This document shows positions 30,471-30,494 of a stretch of DNA of 30,494 nt, piece by piece. This DNA comes from Clostridiales bacterium (GTDB lineage: Bacteria > Bacillota > Clostridia > Lachnospirales > Anaerotignaceae). The position numbers and the translations under genes are program-made. Every line of letters begins with the position of its first letter. Within the stretch, counting starts at the first letter, position 1. The stretch covers positions 22,146 to 52,639 of the forward strand of contig JAHZAW010000038.1 of NCBI GenBank assembly GCA_019423725.1, given 5' to 3'. The notes under the pieces were generated by a model that was not told the origin of the DNA, searched no databases, and saw only the letters and a list, made by a program, of their open reading frames with translations.

Positions 30471-30494
30471 AAACATAAGAGTTTGATCCTGGCT
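30471..30494 (+). rRNA. 16S ribosomal RNA (5' end only)
   Basis: The window ends in AGAGTTTGATCCTGGCT (30478-30494), the conserved 5' end of bacterial 16S rRNA. The mature 5' end is placed about seven bases earlier by comparison with other bacteria. Confidence 0.95.

Noticed and set aside
1..30494. CRISPR arrays, insertion sequences, prophage or integrated elements
   Set aside because: No repeat-spacer pattern, transposase or phage gene was seen. The only recombinase is in the conserved Nudix-spoIIM-xerD context.

Overview
The window looks like a piece of a low-to-mid GC Clostridia chromosome, most likely Lachnospiraceae or a close relative. The evidence is strong AGGAGG-type ribosome binding sites, sigma-A-like promoters, a tyrosine T-box leader, and clostridial families such as DUF5721, DUF1540, the TIGR03960/DUF2344 pair and DUF2229 activase-related proteins. 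A spoIIM-like gene sits between a Nudix gene and xerD, as in sporulating Firmicutes. No phage, plasmid, IS or CRISPR content is visible. This is mostly housekeeping DNA, and the less explained parts are leaders, an unassigned intergenic structure, and two tiny genes.

Layout. 1-2015 (minus): a two-gene operon of 2-hydroxyacyl-CoA dehydratase activase-related proteins, cut by the window start. 2182-2652 (minus): a DUF5721 protein, divergent from an MBOAT O-acyltransferase plus SGNH-like protein pair (2814-5292). 5378-10823 (plus): glnS, then a proline-centred cluster (proB, small membrane protein, 5-formyl-THF cyclo-ligase, proA, queH). 10942-12785: an ECF sigma factor with an overlapping membrane-anchored DUF4179-type partner. 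12945-18407: TIGR03960 radical SAM protein, DUF2344 protein, RNase G-like protein and RNase Y. 18450-18981: a structured gap that also carries a 53-codon DUF1540 gene on the minus strand. 18982-19908: an M19 dipeptidase. 19976-22587: aspB-asnS. 22602-24796: Nudix hydrolase, spoIIM, xerD. 24848-26071 (minus): tyrS behind a T-box with a UAC specifier. 26445-27656 (minus): pepT. 28196-29837: an L-lactate permease gene with a long structured leader, followed by a 27-aa membrane peptide gene. 30043-30494: two tRNA-Ser genes, then the promoter, leader and first bases of a 16S rRNA gene.

How the parts fit. proB and proA make the first two steps of proline synthesis. The aspartate aminotransferase gene and asnS form a conserved pair. 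Two RNA-decay endonucleases (RNase G type and RNase Y) lie side by side, with a consensus promoter overlapping the stop codon between them. The sigma factor and its partner form a typical signalling unit whose upstream DNA carries an ECF-like promoter and inverted repeats. The lactate permease leader resembles the rRNA leader at the end of the window in order of parts (promoter, hairpin, CCTTGAAAA motif), and the permease gene uses codons unlike its neighbours, which suggests high expression.

Several starts were moved inward from the longest open frame on ribosome-binding-site evidence. Four genes appear to start with TTG, and rny may start with ATA. All functional names are family-level inferences from reading the translations; no database search was run.
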